55,933 nucleotides of DNA, taken from contig CAZDDI010000024.1 in NCBI GenBank assembly GCA_964504195.1, positions 1 through 55,933 of the forward strand, read 5' to 3'. Positions within the stretch are counted from its first letter, which is position 1. Each line of letters begins with the position of its first letter. Below are positions 10,401 through 17,365 of the stretch, in pieces. Below the pieces are notes generated by a model. That model did not search any database, was not told the origin of the DNA, and was given only the letters and a program-made list of their open reading frames with translations. This DNA is from CAZDDI01 sp964504195 (GTDB lineage: Bacteria; Chloroflexota; Anaerolineae; B4-G1; SLSP01). Made by a program: the position numbers and the translations under genes.

Positions 10401-12331
10401 CCGGCAGCAGCGGGGGGCCGGGGCAGTACAGTGAGACCTATCAGTACAACCCCATCGGCAATTTGATGGCTAAGAATGGAGTGACTTACCAATACACCGT
10501 TACCGGGCGTACCGATACCGGCGGCCCTCATGCGGTGGCCCAGGTTGGCGCGGCTATCTATCGCTATGACAAGAACGGCAACATGATTGCCCGCCCGTTC
10601 AACGGCCACACGCAAACGCTGCTGTACAATGCTGAGAATCGCCTGCGGCAGGTGGCCGCGAATGGCCGCACGACCACCTACGCCTATGATGGCAACGGCG
10701 TGCTAGTCAAGAAAACAGCGTATGAGAACCTGGCTGCGGGCATCATACCCACCAGTAACGCGCCCTTATATTATTGGCCGGAAGTGGTGACGAATGGTGA
10801 TACCTGGGCGGATAGCGGGGACGGCAACAGTGGTGAATTCGCTTATCACCCCAACGGTGCCGGCTTAGGCTATGTGCAACTCGATCTGGGCGGGGTCTAC
10901 ACCGTAGATCAAGTGAAGGTTTGGCATTACGCCAGAGATGGGCGCACCTATTACAACACCAAAACACAGGTCAGTACGGATGGTGTAACCTGGCATACGG
11001 TCTTCGATAGCGCCGTGTCGGGCACTTATGTAGAGACCGCGGCCGGGAAAACGCACAGTTTCACGCCCCGGGCGGTGCGTTATGTGCGCGATTATCTAAA
11101 CGGTTCGACATCCAATACCGGCAACCATTGGGTAGAAATCGAAGTGTGGGGGCCGCGCACCACGGTGTATGTCAATGCGCTGTATGAGCAAGATGTGACC
11201 GCGAATGTTAGCACTAAGTATTACTACTTCGGCGGGCAGCGCGTCGCCATGCGCCAGAACGGCACCCTCACCTATCTGCACGGCGACCACCTCGGCAGCG
11301 CTGCGTTGACCACCAATGCCAGCGGCGGTCGGTTGAGCCTGGAACGCTACTACCCCTACGGGGCATCGCGGTTCGGGGGTTCACCCACGGATCGCCAATT
11401 CACCGGCCAGCGCCACGAGACGACCCTGGGCTTCTACGATTACAACGCCCGCCAGTACGATCCCGTGCTGGGCCGCTTCCTCCAGGCGGACTCGATTGTG
11501 CCGCAGCCGGGGAATCCGCAGAGCCTCAATCGCTATGCGTACACGCTCAACAATCCGCTGCGGTATACGGATCCGAGTGGGCATTTTACAAACGATGAAA
11601 TACAACAATCTCTTGGCTTGAATAGTTGGGATGAAGTGTTGGCACTTTTTAAACCGGGCGGGAGGTTAGCTTTGAATTGGGCTTGGTTGGATATTCTACA
11701 TCAGGCAAGTGTTGGGGATATAATTCGTAGTTACTTTACTTATGATGGTGGATTTGTTCCTACACCAATTGGAGGTGGAATAATATCTGGACCTCCCGAG
11801 TCAATGTTCCTGCGGGAAGGGGTGTTCAAAATGTCTGGGAATGGTGAAATTTCCATTCATGTGGTTTCTTGCGCAAGTATCAATATGACATCCGGCTATG
11901 ATGCTTCAATCGAATCTTTTGGCTTTGGCGCGGCAAATAGTTATGAGTTATTGGCCACATACGAGTATTATGGCGAATTTTACACTCAAAGAGCTCCTTA
12001 TGCCAATGGCGGGCAGTGGATACAGCGCGGAAGAGCTTGGGGCGGGTATACACGTTGGAAAACAGATGTTGATTGGACTGGTTTGGGGCTTGATGTTGTC
12101 GGGGCTATTGGTAGTGCTTGGCCGCCGGCCTTACCTATAGGTTGGGCTGCTACAGGTTTTAACGTGGCCCGTTACCAACCTGACCTTAGAGCAGGCAACC
12201 GAGAGGCCCAGATAAGTTTAGCGCTTGATATAGTGGGAACAGCTCCTTACATTGGAGTGCCTGCAAATGCTTTGTCGATGTACAGAGACCTTAATGTGTA
12301 TGATAGTGCTACACATGGAAGGGGGCATTAG
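4430..12331 (+). CDS. Secreted WapA-like RHS/YD-repeat protein with polymorphic C-terminus
   Basis: A 2633-residue protein with a signal peptide (residues 1-28) and a Pro/Thr-rich linker. An Ig-like domain (about 85-195) and a ZU5-like domain (about 200-335) follow. From about residue 337 comes an SpvB-type start of an RHS shell (PIEVLPGAGGLQPQVSLSY). The YD-repeat array is interrupted by two carbohydrate-binding-like modules (about 920-1060 and 1078-1217) and a concanavalin-like insert (about 1537-1717). A discoidin-like domain (about 2103-2242) precedes the RHS core tip (about 2262-2385), which ends in DPSGH. Residues 2386-2633 are the variable C-terminus, not recognisable as a known toxin. 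By analogy with Bacillus WapA it should be Sec-exported, with the tip cleaved and delivered to neighbours; that role is inference. The array of alternative tips follows directly. Confidence 0.9.
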   Translation: MTLRTLGLRVVIIWVVLALLCPPGLVGAVAPASIGATTAPVVLTQPTPIAESPLEGPSADLLEPSVLITPEPVLVDSAPVTPLPPVIAIQSPEQCVRPGDEVALEVTVTQPETQRASEAVLTGALPAEWSWPTDRTWVNTDRTHASMRLGELQSGAVLTYVVRARTPEAPAAAQYVTFTLADDAGQVVTTATAEVCIAFASEARIAPEGGVLRSADGRVQVTFPEGVVEQTATVVHLPQSQRVVAGRGMAQRFELNLYAADGTTLDLKSPVTVTLNVSGLLDLTPSFDSWPYLTYQDDATGEWHPVPVRADATAGTLTAQLEHFSTWETGMAGYLQGGWRLLYNAPQVSTFSGAATFAYPIEVLPGAGGLQPQVSLSYNSRRVDGAMSWVQSDWAGLGWSVDTIEIVRQVGQHCHNTYDCHFTYRNRFSLLMNGTSYRLIKDLNSHPADYGLYYTEDYSGLHIFRCNDLAAHLTECAAGAGNNRTGEYWVIRTPQGLTYYLGNSLDSEQVIQHMVWNGSSPGDGDTGYIGRDHPYAAYRWRVREVRDDYAHKMLYVYTEENHAYYTDGGLQIQVCNKGYNMASYLSEIRYNYTTDTYDKVVFLRAQRQADLLIGVQENCAPTMFWQNQHLSGIQVWRQNSLVRQYNLGYDVLRGPNVPDYATPSRLLKSITEYYPGQPTPLPATTFNYTQQLDGRHGNKYACSSGMGGDCPDPNQGDNWRMMPWWTSAFPYFRLTQVANGYGGATQFDYVRDGSGSREAPHSYIVTETRTLDGMGNTARTTYVYANGCWDRGGQPCRNPLPGGPGESKTLLGHGQVTVAQYDNNALLAQQQHFFHLDYQRLGRAHRIQTYAPNGLLLTQSDTAWGVQAAYQGTLTYAGQTLQTTYAGGLPTAGGLPTTVRQDYTYDQFGNVTAVYDYGAEMPLLNGSFEAGLEHWAVWQAATGFQAVKTADAAIAGQYALQLSGTAEGAVYQDVTGLIPGATYEIRLWVKAAANTSARFRLAANDAENGNWQGSDRVAPTVWTPLTLTYTANATGKVRLDLHYYAGSGKLYVDGVALARATDVGDERTVHSFYYNIADTLNLLNGGFEKQLSHWTPFWGAPPVAVITPGSGDAHTGNQVLRLQGSSDGGVYQDVEGLTPGRQYMVSAWVRRVGTTNGKFRLWLNNTNSPSYTPGITWELLSWRCPADATGRIRIHLYYDGGSGAIEVDSVTMSRWRLGLKWGENLFPGITANNPQTLHSQTLWYYDDPTFNVNLWNSSAHILRGQVTMVGQGRLSELNSGGFITTRFAYDEYGNLRDTWAPGGSHTQVTYDTLWHQYPIQQCQETLCTTTEYYGVNANGAPASGGLPGQVWRTFPTQSPAQATRYRYDAYGRLQAVQAPDDTGWSMSQTSVNFEYVNLGTLGKQRQIVRTGRNDTWQETFFDGLGRTLQVHQRAEGTQEIRTTTQYNALGQPVAQWTPYFGTHGENGHSYVPPASTLPRTQTLYNALGQAVQVRSPDGTHSSVIHGARAQATVAANGQVRVQYQDARGQLSRVTESLPGWTDDFITSATLPSWNPVGAVTIADRALQLVGNGDWGNNYASRPIASAADFTTGVKFEFSHTPESANSAIYVDHGTFNTNTYRRWGLRINDAFVYHTVYKGTLIRNTPLLRLQQGVVYQAWLQVSEDGQATLAVWERDNPAQGRVVVETLPDFWRPTGWRFMAQMHTGTLRLSRYAEQQTYTTDYTYDLRGNLETVTDALGNVTTMDYDTLGRKVAMSDPDMGDWTYAYDAAGNLARQTDALDQRTCFYYDPLNRLRGKTYSAGVADCPADPGYAGYAVKYWYDEGANAQGLRTRMEVPGVDTTAWQYDLRGRLIRETKTIAGDGPFVTQYQYNPLDQVTHITYPDNEVVAQTYTVPGLPKTLSGANTYVSNATYNALGQPTTVNWGNGLSTQYTYDALNFRLQQLKVGTLLDLRYTYDAVGNIQSLTDMRGSETQVQYFTYDALDRLTAASTGSSGGPGQYSETYQYNPIGNLMAKNGVTYQYTVTGRTDTGGPHAVAQVGAAIYRYDKNGNMIARPFNGHTQTLLYNAENRLRQVAANGRTTTYAYDGNGVLVKKTAYENLAAGIIPTSNAPLYYWPEVVTNGDTWADSGDGNSGEFAYHPNGAGLGYVQLDLGGVYTVDQVKVWHYARDGRTYYNTKTQVSTDGVTWHTVFDSAVSGTYVETAAGKTHSFTPRAVRYVRDYLNGSTSNTGNHWVEIEVWGPRTTVYVNALYEQDVTANVSTKYYYFGGQRVAMRQNGTLTYLHGDHLGSAALTTNASGGRLSLERYYPYGASRFGGSPTDRQFTGQRHETTLGFYDYNARQYDPVLGRFLQADSIVPQPGNPQSLNRYAYTLNNPLRYTDPSGHFTNDEIQQSLGLNSWDEVLALFKPGGRLALNWAWLDILHQASVGDIIRSYFTYDGGFVPTPIGGGIISGPPESMFLREGVFKMSGNGEISIHVVSCASINMTSGYDASIESFGFGAANSYELLATYEYYGEFYTQRAPYANGGQWIQRGRAWGGYTRWKTDVDWTGLGLDVVGAIGSAWPPALPIGWAATGFNVARYQPDLRAGNREAQISLALDIVGTAPYIGVPANALSMYRDLNVYDSATHGRGH

Positions 12332-12333
12332 AC

Positions 12334-12576
12334 TTGTACCCGAAGCTAATAGAGGTAATCTTCTGTTGGACAACAGGCCTATACTTGATAATATCAGGTA
12401 TATGGGTTATAAAGAATCCTACCAAAGCTCGGAATAACACTTTTCTAAATTATGTGATCAGAATTCCTCTCCGCAACGCCATTTTGACAGATAATCTTAT
12501 CCAATCCCAGGGTTTTTCGTGGATATTAGGTGGATGTATCTATATTCTAATAGGTATTTGGTATATTTGTTGGTAA
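12334..12576 (+). CDS. Small two-helix membrane protein, candidate immunity to the RHS tip
   Basis: An 80-residue protein that starts with TTG two bases after the stop codon of the RHS gene. The purine-rich GGAAGGGGG at 12318-12326, inside the last RHS codons, serves as ribosome binding site. It has two hydrophobic helices (TTGLYLIISGIWVI and ILGGCIYILIGIWYIC) around a charged loop. No family is recognised. Its tight coupling to the variable RHS C-terminus is the usual place of a cognate immunity gene. Membrane location would suit protection against a membrane-acting or membrane-crossing effector. Its base composition is much more AT-rich than the RHS shell. Confidence 0.6.
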   Translation: MYPKLIEVIFCWTTGLYLIISGIWVIKNPTKARNNTFLNYVIRIPLRNAILTDNLIQSQGFSWILGGCIYILIGIWYICW

Positions 12577-12774
12577 TTGTTGCGTAAAACTAATCAGGAT
12601 GTATGTAATTGGGTATTTCCGCGGATTTTTGAGTTCTTTCACCAGGCAGGGACATACACATCCTCGCCTGGTGTGTTACATCCCACCGCAATGCGGCTTA
12701 CCGCACGGCGCGACCTTAGCTATAATAGCGAGCGTGTCTTGACATGCACTGCGAGTGAATGCAGCGGTGTCCTT

Positions 12775-12948
12775 CTCGGCGGCAAGGTGAGCACGCAGCG
12801 CTATTTGCCCTACGGCGGCACGCGCGATGGCTCCATGCCTACGGATAGGCAATTCACCGGCCAGCGCCACGAGACCGCCCTGGGCTTCTACGATCCTTCG
12901 GCAGGCTCAGGACAGGCTCCAACGCCCGCCAGTACGATCCTGTGCTAG
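12775..12948 (+). pseudogene. Orphan RHS tip 1, frame-shifted 5' core fragment
   Basis: This stretch encodes the front of the RHS core tip (STQRYLPYGG, FTGQRHETALGFYD) in one frame. The frame is lost where a CCTTCGGCAGGCTC-type repeat of about 24 bases (12895-12918) replaces the TAC codon of DYNARQYD. The net change of +23 bases shifts the frame, and the remaining core and C-terminus continue in the frame of the next feature. The core starts abruptly near 12775; upstream sequence (12577-12774) shows no RHS similarity but contains a CTATAAT-like -10 motif near 12721. Confidence 0.75.
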
Positions 12949-13787
12949 GCCGCTTCCTCCAGGCGGACTCGCTTGTGCCTGACTCCGGCAACCCGCAGGC
13001 GTTCAATCGTTACATGTACACGCTGGGAAACCCGCTTAAGTATACGGATCCGAGTGGGCATTGTGTTGTTACAGTAGCATTGCTTGTAGGGGGAACGGCT
13101 CTACTAGCGGATTGGTTAGTGCAATATTCCCAAAATAGGCAAGCAGGCCTCTCTTTCTGGGAAGCCACCGCTCATGAAAATTTAGATAAGGGAGAACTGG
13201 CTACGGCCGGAGCGATAGGAACGGTTGGCGGTCTCATGTTAGCGGCCAGTGCTCCATTGGTTGCAGCTGGGGGCACCGGGGCGGTGGTGGGACAAATGGG
13301 GCTCCAGGCGGGATCAGGAATGCTTGGTTCGGGGGGAGGCTACTTGGCATCCAGCTATGTAAGTGGGCGGCCTACCACAGCTGAGGAACTTTATGGAGTG
13401 TCAGCGATAGGCGGTGCCGCGGGTGGAATCAATGGTCTTTTCCCAGGAATTGGCGCATCTATGTTGATTCAAGGAACTTCCGCGAGACTTCAATATGAAG
13501 TATTGGCAGATCAACCCTCAGTAGAAGGTGCCAGATTAGCCTGGGGGCTTGGCGCTGTGGGCGGGGCAGCTTCTTCTATGATTTCTTCGCAATTGCAAGC
13601 AGCATCACCTTACTTCAATGGAAGGTATAACCCTCCAGCAGTTTCACAATATATAGCACCAAGATTGGCCGCGGAGACAATGCAATATAGAATGGCAGAT
13701 ATTGCGGTCTTTACTGGTGCCGATTTTTTACAGACATTCGGTACTGCGGTTGGACCAGATATTCTGAATTCAATATTAGCACGTTAG
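12942..13787 (+). CDS. Orphan RHS tip 1: core end plus glycine-rich C-terminus
   Basis: A 281-residue frame opening at GTG with LGRFLQADS and NPLKYTDPSGH, the end of the RHS core. A 241-residue variable domain follows (13062-13784). It is rich in Gly/Ala helices (LLVGGTALLADWLV, TVGGLMLAASAPLVAAGG) that resemble membrane-inserting glycine zippers. It belongs by character with the C-termini at 19973 and 23007. No export signal or promoter of its own is evident, and the 5' core is frame-shifted, so it is more likely a silent cassette than an expressed protein. A small membrane protein gene follows 30 bases downstream. Confidence 0.7.
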   Translation: MLGRFLQADSLVPDSGNPQAFNRYMYTLGNPLKYTDPSGHCVVTVALLVGGTALLADWLVQYSQNRQAGLSFWEATAHENLDKGELATAGAIGTVGGLMLAASAPLVAAGGTGAVVGQMGLQAGSGMLGSGGGYLASSYVSGRPTTAEELYGVSAIGGAAGGINGLFPGIGASMLIQGTSARLQYEVLADQPSVEGARLAWGLGAVGGAASSMISSQLQAASPYFNGRYNPPAVSQYIAPRLAAETMQYRMADIAVFTGADFLQTFGTAVGPDILNSILAR

Positions 13788-13817
13788 CTTCACGGGAATA
13801 CAATTAGGAATAGAATT

Positions 13818-14183
13818 ATGGGATATATAGTCTTGACATTAATGGGGCCGCTCTTTCTGTTGACAACAATTGCACAAGAATATGTTATACCGTTAATTTT
13901 TTGGAATCTAGGTTTCTGGGTACGATTTGCCTATCGTAGGGTCAACTTGCAGCCCCGTGAAAAAGCAGCTCTTCTTGTGGGTATTCCGCTTGACCGTGTA
14001 CCGCCCGAACTGGGCGGAGCCATGCTCCAGATTACTGCTTGGTTTTTTCTGGTGGAATTTGCTGTTTTAAGTTTTCTAGTGCAAAATCCGAACAAAGTAT
14101 TGGGAGTATTCACGCTCCTTATGTGGCCCTCCATGTTCGGCGCGCTATGGATAGTTAAACGTATTGCGCGAAAATTAGATTGA
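13818..14183 (+). CDS. Small membrane protein, candidate immunity for tip 1
   Basis: A 121-residue protein with an N-terminal helix pair (LTLMGPLFLLTTIAQEYVIPLIFW), a central cytoplasmic-looking segment with LQPREKAALLVGIPLDRVP, and two C-terminal helices (WFFLVEFAVLSFLV and LLMWPSMFGALWIV). The ATG at 13818 follows a weak AGGAA site. It lies 30 bases after orphan tip 1, in the position held by small proteins after every tip in this array. No family is recognised. Confidence 0.6.
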   Translation: MGYIVLTLMGPLFLLTTIAQEYVIPLIFWNLGFWVRFAYRRVNLQPREKAALLVGIPLDRVPPELGGAMLQITAWFFLVEFAVLSFLVQNPNKVLGVFTLLMWPSMFGALWIVKRIARKLD

Positions 14184-14235
14184 GCACATATTTTTCGTGA
14201 TACTTGCGGCAAGTCCCCTAACAAGCGGCGCGTAA

Positions 14236-15237
14236 GTGAGCGCGCAACGTTACCTTCCCTACGGCGGCACGCGCGATGGTGCGATGCCCACCGACCGCGC
14301 CCCACGCAGACGTGGGGACATTCACCGGCCAGCGCCACGAGACGACCCTGGGCTTCTACGATCCTTCGGCAGGCTCAGGACAGGCTCCAACGCCCGCCAA
14401 TATGATCCCGTGCTGGGCCGCTTCTTGCAGGCGGATACAATTGTGCCCGCGCCGGGGAATCCGCAGAGCCTCAATCGGTATAGTTATGTGCTCAACAATC
14501 CGCTGCGGTATACGGATCCCAGTGGGCATTTTTCGGAGGAGGAAATCCAAAAGTACTTCGGAGCAAAAGATTGGGCTGATTTTCGCCAAAAATATGGCGA
14601 CCGACTCTATGAATTGATGAATTCAGATCTCACATGGGGAGACCTTATCGCTGCAAGTAATGGTGACTTAGCGGATGTATTGATTATGTTTGGGTTTAAT
14701 CAGGTATCCAATGGAAGTACATCTTCCTTTTCTGCTTCTATTTCCTTAATAAAACAAAATTCAGATGGTACGCTAAGTGAGTCGGGGAGTCTATTTGGTG
14801 GTTTATCTGAGTTAGCTGATATGCTGCAACAATATGATAATGCTGCTGTATATCGCACGGATTTACGACTCAGAAATGATGATTTTCGACGCGTCAATGG
14901 ATTGGGCTGGAACACGCCGCCGATCTTTAGTGCTAAAGGTGGCAGAGCCGGATATCAAATGGGATTTTACTACAACTTGGATTTTAGTAGAGTTGCCCCC
15001 GACGTGATAATATCTGGTGCCGGTGGAGCAACTTTCGTAGGTGGATTAATGACGGCGCCGACACCAGTGGGTCCCCCGCTTATGATAATTGGAGGACTTG
15101 CTACAGTTGGTGGATTTGCAGATCTAGCCTGGACTTTACTTGTGGATGGAAATGCCTACGATGGCGTATATCCTGTGTTTCATGCCAACTCGCATCCATC
15201 GAGTGCATTAAGACGTATCGGAATACAAGCTCCGTAG
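14236..15237 (+). CDS. Orphan RHS tip 2 with two mutually compensating insertions
   Basis: A 333-residue frame from GTG 14236. It begins in the RHS core (QRYLPYGGTRDGAMPTDR) and is then thrown out of frame by a hairpin insertion at 14300-14317 (net +19 bases). It returns to frame after a second insertion at 14363-14386 (net +23), resuming at NARQYDPVLGRF and running to DPSGH. About 30 residues between the insertions are therefore out-of-frame nonsense. The 235-residue C-terminus (14530-15234) opens like that of the full-length gene (EEEIQKYFGAKDW against NDEIQQSLGLNSW). It ends in a hydrophobic Gly-rich stretch and a short polar tail. Function unrecognised; probably a silent or spare C-terminal cassette. 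Confidence 0.7.
   Translation: MSAQRYLPYGGTRDGAMPTDRAPRRRGDIHRPAPRDDPGLLRSFGRLRTGSNARQYDPVLGRFLQADTIVPAPGNPQSLNRYSYVLNNPLRYTDPSGHFSEEEIQKYFGAKDWADFRQKYGDRLYELMNSDLTWGDLIAASNGDLADVLIMFGFNQVSNGSTSSFSASISLIKQNSDGTLSESGSLFGGLSELADMLQQYDNAAVYRTDLRLRNDDFRRVNGLGWNTPPIFSAKGGRAGYQMGFYYNLDFSRVAPDVIISGAGGATFVGGLMTAPTPVGPPLMIIGGLATVGGFADLAWTLLVDGNAYDGVYPVFHANSHPSSALRRIGIQAP
14300..14317. repeat. Hairpin insertion CCCCACG-CAGA-CGTGGGG in tip 2
   Basis: A perfect 7-bp stem with a CAGA loop is inserted between the PTDR and FTGQ codons of the RHS core, replacing the Gln codon. Identical hairpins occupy the same codon in tips 4 (17902-17919) and 7 (22800-22817) but not in the full-length gene or tips 1, 3 and 5. 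The insertion is therefore inherited by cassette duplication or spread by conversion. Confidence 0.8.
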
Positions 15238-15337
15238 AATTACGCAAAAATACTCAAGTCCCACGTTGCTAATTTGTTCTAAGAAGTGCCAGCCGGTAAA
15301 CGAGAAATACTCTCCGCAATTTAAGTAAGGAGCCGAA

Positions 15338-15718
15338 ATGATCAGAGCACTCCAATCTCGTAGGAAGTTAATAGGTGAAGGAATCAAATTCTTCGGTTGG
15401 TTAAGTATAGGTTTGTTGTTCCTGCTGCACCTATATGAACTATATGAAGTCGGGGAATTCGCTATTGTAAACATTATGATCGCTGTAACCGTATTGATAA
15501 TGAGTATAGGCTATTGGTTATTATGGGCGCGTCCAAAAATTCAAAAAATTCAAGTTCGCGCGCTCTTGCCATTGTTCATTGTAATGATTGTCTTTGGTCT
15601 GATTTCAATATTTACCCAATCGTTAATTGCGGATTTGGTTTGGCGTATGAGTATGGGGCTGGTGTGTATCATATCAGGGCATGTAAATGTGGTAGCTGCC
15701 AGTTCCAGTATTACATAG
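15338..15718 (+). CDS. Small membrane protein, candidate immunity for tip 2
   Basis: A 126-residue protein with four predicted membrane helices (LSIGLLFLLHLYELY, IMIAVTVLIMSIGYWLLW, LLPLFIVMIVFGLISIF, and a weaker last one). The ATG follows a good TAAGGAG ribosome binding site at about 15326-15332. It lies 100 bases after orphan tip 2. No family is recognised. Composition is AT-rich like the variable C-termini. Its position suggests it protects against the tip-2 domain. Confidence 0.6.
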   Translation: MIRALQSRRKLIGEGIKFFGWLSIGLLFLLHLYELYEVGEFAIVNIMIAVTVLIMSIGYWLLWARPKIQKIQVRALLPLFIVMIVFGLISIFTQSLIADLVWRMSMGLVCIISGHVNVVAASSSIT

Positions 15719-15813
15719 CTATTCTAAGATTGGCCGTATGTTGAGCGTGTTTAGCCGCTCATTGTTTAATCCTTGCGCAGGACTTCTGTTATCAATTTGA
15801 TGTTCATAAACAT

Positions 15814-15848
15814 CCCCGCCGAGTGACGTTGCTCGTCGCTCGGCGGGG
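15814..15848. repeat. Palindromic repeat, CCCCGCCGAG stem
   Basis: CCCCGCCGAG at 15814-15823 pairs perfectly with CTCGGCGGGG at 15839-15848, with a partly paired TGACG/CGTCG inner stem. It lies between the tip-2 and tip-3 units in a gap (15719-15969) without a gene. It could act as a transcription barrier or be a REP-like element. Confidence 0.65.
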
Positions 15849-15869
15849 CGTGAGGGCTTCCTCTCTCAG

Positions 15870-15929
15870 CGCAACGCGACTTGTATTCCATACCGTTCAT
15901 GCTATGATGCGCCGCATAGCCCGTTACCC
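15870..15929 (+). promoter_or_regulatory. Cassette leader element, copy 1 (promoter-like)
   Basis: The block GCAACGCGACTTGTATTCC, then ATACCGTTCATGCTATGATGCGCCGCATAGCCCGTTACC, recurs with small changes at 16188-16249 and 19470-19530. TTGTAT and TATGAT are spaced 16 bases apart with a TG-type extended -10. Here it leads not into an RHS tip but into the duplicated glycosyltransferase fragment. Promoter activity is inference. Confidence 0.45.
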
Positions 15930-16143
15930 GTCGCGCCTTCTCGCCCACTCCCCCCAGCGCCGCCGCAGTCTACCTGATTATTGCCGGTAAGATCAAGACA
16001 TCGCCTTGGGGCAGCCCCTCCACGCTCACCGGGTAACGTTCCAGCGTCCCCAGCGCGTAGACGCCGGTCAGCGGGGTGTACGCGCCGCCGGGCGCTCCCG
16101 GTGGCAACGGCAGGCGGTGCCGCTGGATGAGGCCATCGCCGGG
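15917..16143. repeat. 227-bp duplicate of the 3' end of the GT39 gene at 24434
   Basis: Nucleotides 15917-16143 match 24382-24608 almost base for base. They start in the shared CCGTTACC leader motif and end sharply after GCCATCGCCGGGCT. The copy has been carried into the RHS tip array, which shows that array units were built or moved by recombination with the DNA now flanking the array on its right side. Confidence 0.85.
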
Positions 16144-16145
16144 CT
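15970..16145 (-). pseudogene. 3' fragment of a GT39 glycosyltransferase gene
   Basis: Read on the minus strand, this encodes the last 58 or so residues of the enzyme at 24434 (from PGDGLIQRHRLPL through GVYALGTLERYPV to the stop). There are only a couple of substitutions, for example Asp to Glu before GLPQGD and Thr to Ile before the final Arg. The rest of the gene is missing, so the fragment cannot be functional. Confidence 0.85.
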
Positions 16146-16187
16146 TCCGGCGCGCTGTTTGAAAGCGGCGCATTGCGGCGCTGTTCC

Positions 16188-16249
16188 CCGCAACGCGACT
16201 TGCATTCCATACCGTCCATGCTATGATACGCCCTGTAGCCCTTTAACAC
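16188..16249 (+). promoter_or_regulatory. Cassette leader element, copy 2, before tip 3
   Basis: TTGCAT, 16 bases and TATGAT (with TGC just before it) form a promoter-like block inside a conserved sequence also found at 15870 and 19470. It is followed by GTAGCCCTTTAAC and then the start of orphan tip 3. The conserved block is longer than a promoter needs, so it may also be a recombination junction. Confidence 0.5.
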
Positions 16250-16284
16250 TTACGCCGCCGGCCTTCCGCGCATGGAGCGCCGCC

Positions 16285-17358
16285 GTGACGACGCTGGTGA
16301 ATGCGACTACGACCACCATCACCAAATACTACATCTTCAACGGCCAGCGCATCGCGATGCGCAAGAACGGCGCCCTCACCTACCTGCACGGCGACCACCT
16401 CGGCAGTGCGAGCCTGGCGACGACCGCCATCGGCGCGCAACTGAGCACGCAGCGCTATCTGCCCTACGGCGGCACACGCGATGGCTCCATGCCTACGGAT
16501 AGGCAATTCACCGGCCAGCGCCACGAGACCTCCCTGGGCTTCTACGATTACAACGCCCGCCAATACGATCCCGTGCTGGGCCGCTTCTTGCAGGCGGACT
16601 CGATTGTGCCCGCGCCGGGGAATCCGCAGAGCCTCAATCGCTATGCGTATGTGCTCAACAATCCGCTGCGGTATACGGATCCGAGTGGGCATATACCTGA
16701 TGATCAATTACACGAATTGCTAGGACAGTACGCTTATCTCTTAGAGTTTTGGAAAATGTATGACCCGTATTTCTACAAGGCGCTATTCAATCTTGAACAT
16801 ATGGAAACTCTATATGCTACTGATTTACCAGGTTGTTCCATAACATATTACATTGATAGCTCTGGAAACCCTTCTCTCCATATGATAGGTGTAGATAATC
16901 TTTGGAATTTTCAAGGAAAAGGCGGTTATATTTATCAAAATGTTGGAGTAGAAGGTATGAATTGGGCTAAAAGCGAAAAAATATACGAACCATTTGGGAA
17001 TTTGTATCAACAGCCACTATTTGAATATCGTGCAAATCCTTACTATCGAGGCCATAGAAGTTTACTAGCCCCCGAATTAATCGGATATAATACGGTTGGT
17101 TTAATGACTACTTACGAACCTGAGTGTGGATATTCAGATATTGTTTCTATTATGCAATGGGGCGTTGCTGGCGGAATATTTGCATTTGCAACTGGCGGAT
17201 TGAGTGTTTACACTTCTATAGTAATCTCTATTGGACCTGACTATATTCATGAATTTACTGATCCCAAACAACCCTACACCTTTAGCACCTATTATCTTTC
17301 CGTAGACGAGAACAAGTCTGCGTATTACATTTTATTTTCACACTCATACCAGGAGTAA
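16285..17358 (+). CDS. Orphan RHS tip 3, intact core plus class-B C-terminus
   Basis: A continuous frame of 357 residues if started at GTG 16285; the frame stays open upstream to 16006 through unrelated DNA, so the start is uncertain. It carries the full core tip (KYYIFNGQRIAMRKNG, YLHGDHLGSASL, FTGQRHETSLGFYDYNARQYD) to DPSGH. A 221-residue C-terminus follows (16693-17355). That domain resembles the one after tip 6 (DDQLHELLGQ against DDQILQILGE; MYDPYFYKAL against NYDPYFYQVL; GKGGYIY against GGGGYIL). The C-terminal part is strongly AT-rich compared with the core. No toxin family is recognised. No signal peptide is present, so it would need joining to the full-length gene to be exported. 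Confidence 0.75.
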   Translation: MTTLVNATTTTITKYYIFNGQRIAMRKNGALTYLHGDHLGSASLATTAIGAQLSTQRYLPYGGTRDGSMPTDRQFTGQRHETSLGFYDYNARQYDPVLGRFLQADSIVPAPGNPQSLNRYAYVLNNPLRYTDPSGHIPDDQLHELLGQYAYLLEFWKMYDPYFYKALFNLEHMETLYATDLPGCSITYYIDSSGNPSLHMIGVDNLWNFQGKGGYIYQNVGVEGMNWAKSEKIYEPFGNLYQQPLFEYRANPYYRGHRSLLAPELIGYNTVGLMTTYEPECGYSDIVSIMQWGVAGGIFAFATGGLSVYTSIVISIGPDYIHEFTDPKQPYTFSTYYLSVDENKSAYYILFSHSYQE

Positions 17359-17365
17359 CTTAATA

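Noticed and set aside
16006..16284. Open extension upstream of RHS tip 3
   Set aside because: It reads through the antisense of a duplicated glycosyltransferase fragment and the leader element, with no RHS similarity.
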